Assembly: GCA_030639495.1 (NCBI GenBank)
Contig: DAOWCP010000114.1
Coordinates: 1-6,125, forward strand
Direction of reading: 5' to 3'
Source of the DNA: JAGLTN01 sp023135255
GTDB lineage: Bacteria > Planctomycetota > Phycisphaerae > Sedimentisphaerales > Anaerobacaceae
Length of the DNA stretch: 6,125 nt
A program made the translations under genes and the position numbers. Below the pieces are notes generated by a model that was not told the origin of the DNA, searched no databases, and saw only the letters and a program-made list of their open reading frames with translations. Position 1 is the first letter of the stretch. Each line of letters begins with the position of its first letter. Shown here piece after piece: positions 5,359 through 6,125 of the stretch.

Positions 5359-5964
5359 TCAATTTTTTTCTGCTTTTACTATCAGCAGCGGGAAAATGAT
5401 ATCACTTACACAGCAGGGTAGCCAGACAGCTAAAAACAGAAACACAAGACATCCTGCAAGAATAAACAGCGACAGGTTCTGGTTAATTGCCATTATCATA
5501 TGGAATGAAGACGCCCATGTGCTAAGCAGTACATGACCGGCATGTGGGAAGTGAGTTTTAGGCCAATAATAAGCTATCAAAACGCCGACAATGGCAGCGG
5601 GGTTTACAATATACCAGTCTTCAATGAACCCAATATGCGTATGAGCCTGCATCCCAAGAATGTATTCGCCGATGTATGGGATTATCGAGTCGCTCACTGT
5701 AGCTACGCCGATGGCACCTACATAGCCCACGATCAGAGTTTTTATAAAACTTTTTTTAGCGGTATAAGTTTTAAAGATCGCGGCAGTCACCATAGCGCTA
5801 AGCACTACATGGCTGGGATGGAAAATGCGAAACAGCGTGCGTATTGCTTCATGGCTGACATTTTGGAATATTAACATGCACACTATGCCTGTCAATGCCC
5901 CAAATATTGTAAACGGAGCGTGTTGTCGCAATTCTTTTAATATGTTCCCATTTTTCTTATGCAT
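5359..5964 (-). CDS. Uncharacterised polytopic membrane protein, His-rich, 201 residues
   Basis: Five to seven membrane segments are visible (about 16-35, 52-67, 73-90, 119-134, 141-160, 164-197). Polar residues typical of metal or proton chemistry sit at or in them: FHPSH (48-52; H49, H52), D92 in VSDSIIPYIGE, HTHIGFIEDWYIVNP (108-122; H108, H110, E115, D116), FPHAGHVLLSTWASSFH (139-155; H141, H144, H155) and WLPCCVSDIIFPLL (181-194; C184, C185, D188). The density of such motifs suggests a conserved family rather than a random frame; I have the impression of related unnamed proteins in other bacteria and archaea but cannot name one. Metal binding or transport is a guess. The ATG at 5962-5964 is the first in frame (TAA 15 bases upstream) and has only a weak ribosome site. 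A -10-like box and a palindrome lie upstream. No partner gene is evident. Confidence 0.82.
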   Translation of the reverse strand: MHKKNGNILKELRQHAPFTIFGALTGIVCMLIFQNVSHEAIRTLFRIFHPSHVVLSAMVTAAIFKTYTAKKSFIKTLIVGYVGAIGVATVSDSIIPYIGEYILGMQAHTHIGFIEDWYIVNPAAIVGVLIAYYWPKTHFPHAGHVLLSTWASSFHMIMAINQNLSLFILAGCLVFLFLAVWLPCCVSDIIFPLLIVKAEKN

Positions 5965-5975
5965 TTGTATTCTGC

Positions 5976-5988
5976 TTTGTTAAACAAA
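5976..5988. promoter_or_regulatory. Perfect 13-base palindrome TTTGTTAAACAAA at the predicted start point: candidate operator
   Basis: TTTGTT, one A, AACAAA form a perfect 6-1-6 inverted repeat 11 bases before the ATG of the 201-residue gene. It covers the predicted transcription start (about 5984) of the minus-strand -10 at 5991-5996. It is AT-rich and short, so chance is possible. Confidence 0.3.
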
Positions 5989-5990
5989 CA

Positions 5991-5996
5991 ATAATA
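5991..5996 (-). promoter_or_regulatory. Candidate -10 box for the 201-residue membrane protein gene
   Basis: TATTAT on the minus strand (5 of 6) lies 26 bases before the ATG. No good -35 is found at 16-18 bases; the best, TGAACC (6015-6020), has three matches. The element sits between the upstream terminator and the gene, where a promoter is expected. Confidence 0.3.
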
Positions 5997-6031
5997 CACG
6001 CAGATAAGCTAACAGGTTCACGCAGTTTTGC

Positions 6032-6063
6032 AAATAAAAAACCCCCAGCCGAAGCTGAGGGTT
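6032..6063 (-). terminator. Rho-independent terminator for a minus-strand gene entering from the right
   Basis: On the minus strand AACCCTCAGC, loop TTCG, GCTGGGGGTT form a ten-position stem with one C-A type mismatch (6040-6049 with 6054-6063). The TTCG tetraloop is an unusually stable one. The second arm runs straight into a T-run (TTTTTT, A, TTT). Read on the plus strand there is no T-run, so it acts leftward. It should end a transcript from beyond 6125 and insulate the 201-residue gene, whose own promoter lies just past it. Confidence 0.85.
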
Positions 6064-6125
6064 ATAAAAACTCAACTATACTGATCACAATTGAATTTTA
6101 CCGTTTATCCGCGGGTAAATAATTC

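Noticed and set aside
5347..5369. Seven A's, nine bases, seven T's between the convergent 151- and 201-residue genes
   Set aside because: Pure A/T stem with no G-C pairs overlapping the stop codon; possible but unsupported as a bidirectional terminator.
5533..5874. 113-residue plus-strand frame
   Set aside because: Antisense inside the 201-residue membrane protein gene, which has much better coding character.
1..6125. CRISPR array, tRNA/rRNA, insertion sequence, phage or defence genes
   Set aside because: No regularly spaced repeats, no cloverleaf or rRNA segments, no transposase, integrase or nuclease motifs were seen on either strand.

Overview
The window looks like chromosomal DNA of a moderately AT-rich bacterium. 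The gene mix (lipid-carrier sugar-phosphate transferase, CarB-like ATP-grasp protein, sugar aminotransferase, lipoprotein cell-wall amidase, short class I phosphomannose isomerase) and the general sequence style would fit a planctomycete of the Phycisphaerae type. That placement is an inference from impression, not a demonstrated match. There are no rRNA or tRNA genes, CRISPR arrays, transposases or phage genes.

Layout. (1) Positions 1-289, minus strand: N-terminal part of a DegT/DnrJ/EryC1/StrS-type PLP sugar aminotransferase, cut by the window edge. (2) Positions 290-499: a divergent control region with a good sigma70-type promoter on each strand; a perfect 17-base palindrome covers the -10 box of the rightward promoter. 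(3) Positions 500-2640, plus strand: a two-gene unit with an ATP-grasp ligase-like protein followed closely by a WecA/TagO-family polyprenyl-phosphate sugar-1-phosphate transferase. Together with the aminotransferase this looks like part of a surface-polysaccharide locus. (4) Positions 2659-4662, minus strand: mannose-6-phosphate isomerase (manA), then an N-acetylmuramoyl-L-alanine amidase lipoprotein. The promoter found for manA puts transcription initiation on the start codon itself, so its mRNA is probably leaderless. (5) Positions 4663-4872: C-rich spacer with a dispersed-type repeat and a good promoter for the next gene. (6) Positions 4873-5328, plus strand: an unrecognised single-pass membrane protein of 151 residues. 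(7) Positions 5359-5964, minus strand: an uncharacterised polytopic membrane protein of 201 residues with many His, Asp and Cys residues near its membrane segments. (8) Positions 5965-6125: its probable control region, then a clear Rho-independent terminator on the minus strand, which implies that another minus-strand gene ends just right of, or at, the window edge.

How the genes fit together. The aminotransferase would make an amino sugar nucleotide. The transferase would load the first sugar phosphate onto undecaprenyl phosphate at the membrane. ManA links fructose-6-P to mannose-6-P, the entry to GDP-mannose-derived sugars. The amidase trims peptidoglycan outside the cytoplasmic membrane. 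All this is envelope and glycan metabolism, but the two membrane genes on the right have no evident link to it. I see no defence system or other clearly novel multi-gene machine. The most unusual points are the leaderless manA promoter, the palindrome over the -10 box at 435-451, the two uncharacterised membrane proteins, and the change of strand composition across the window.
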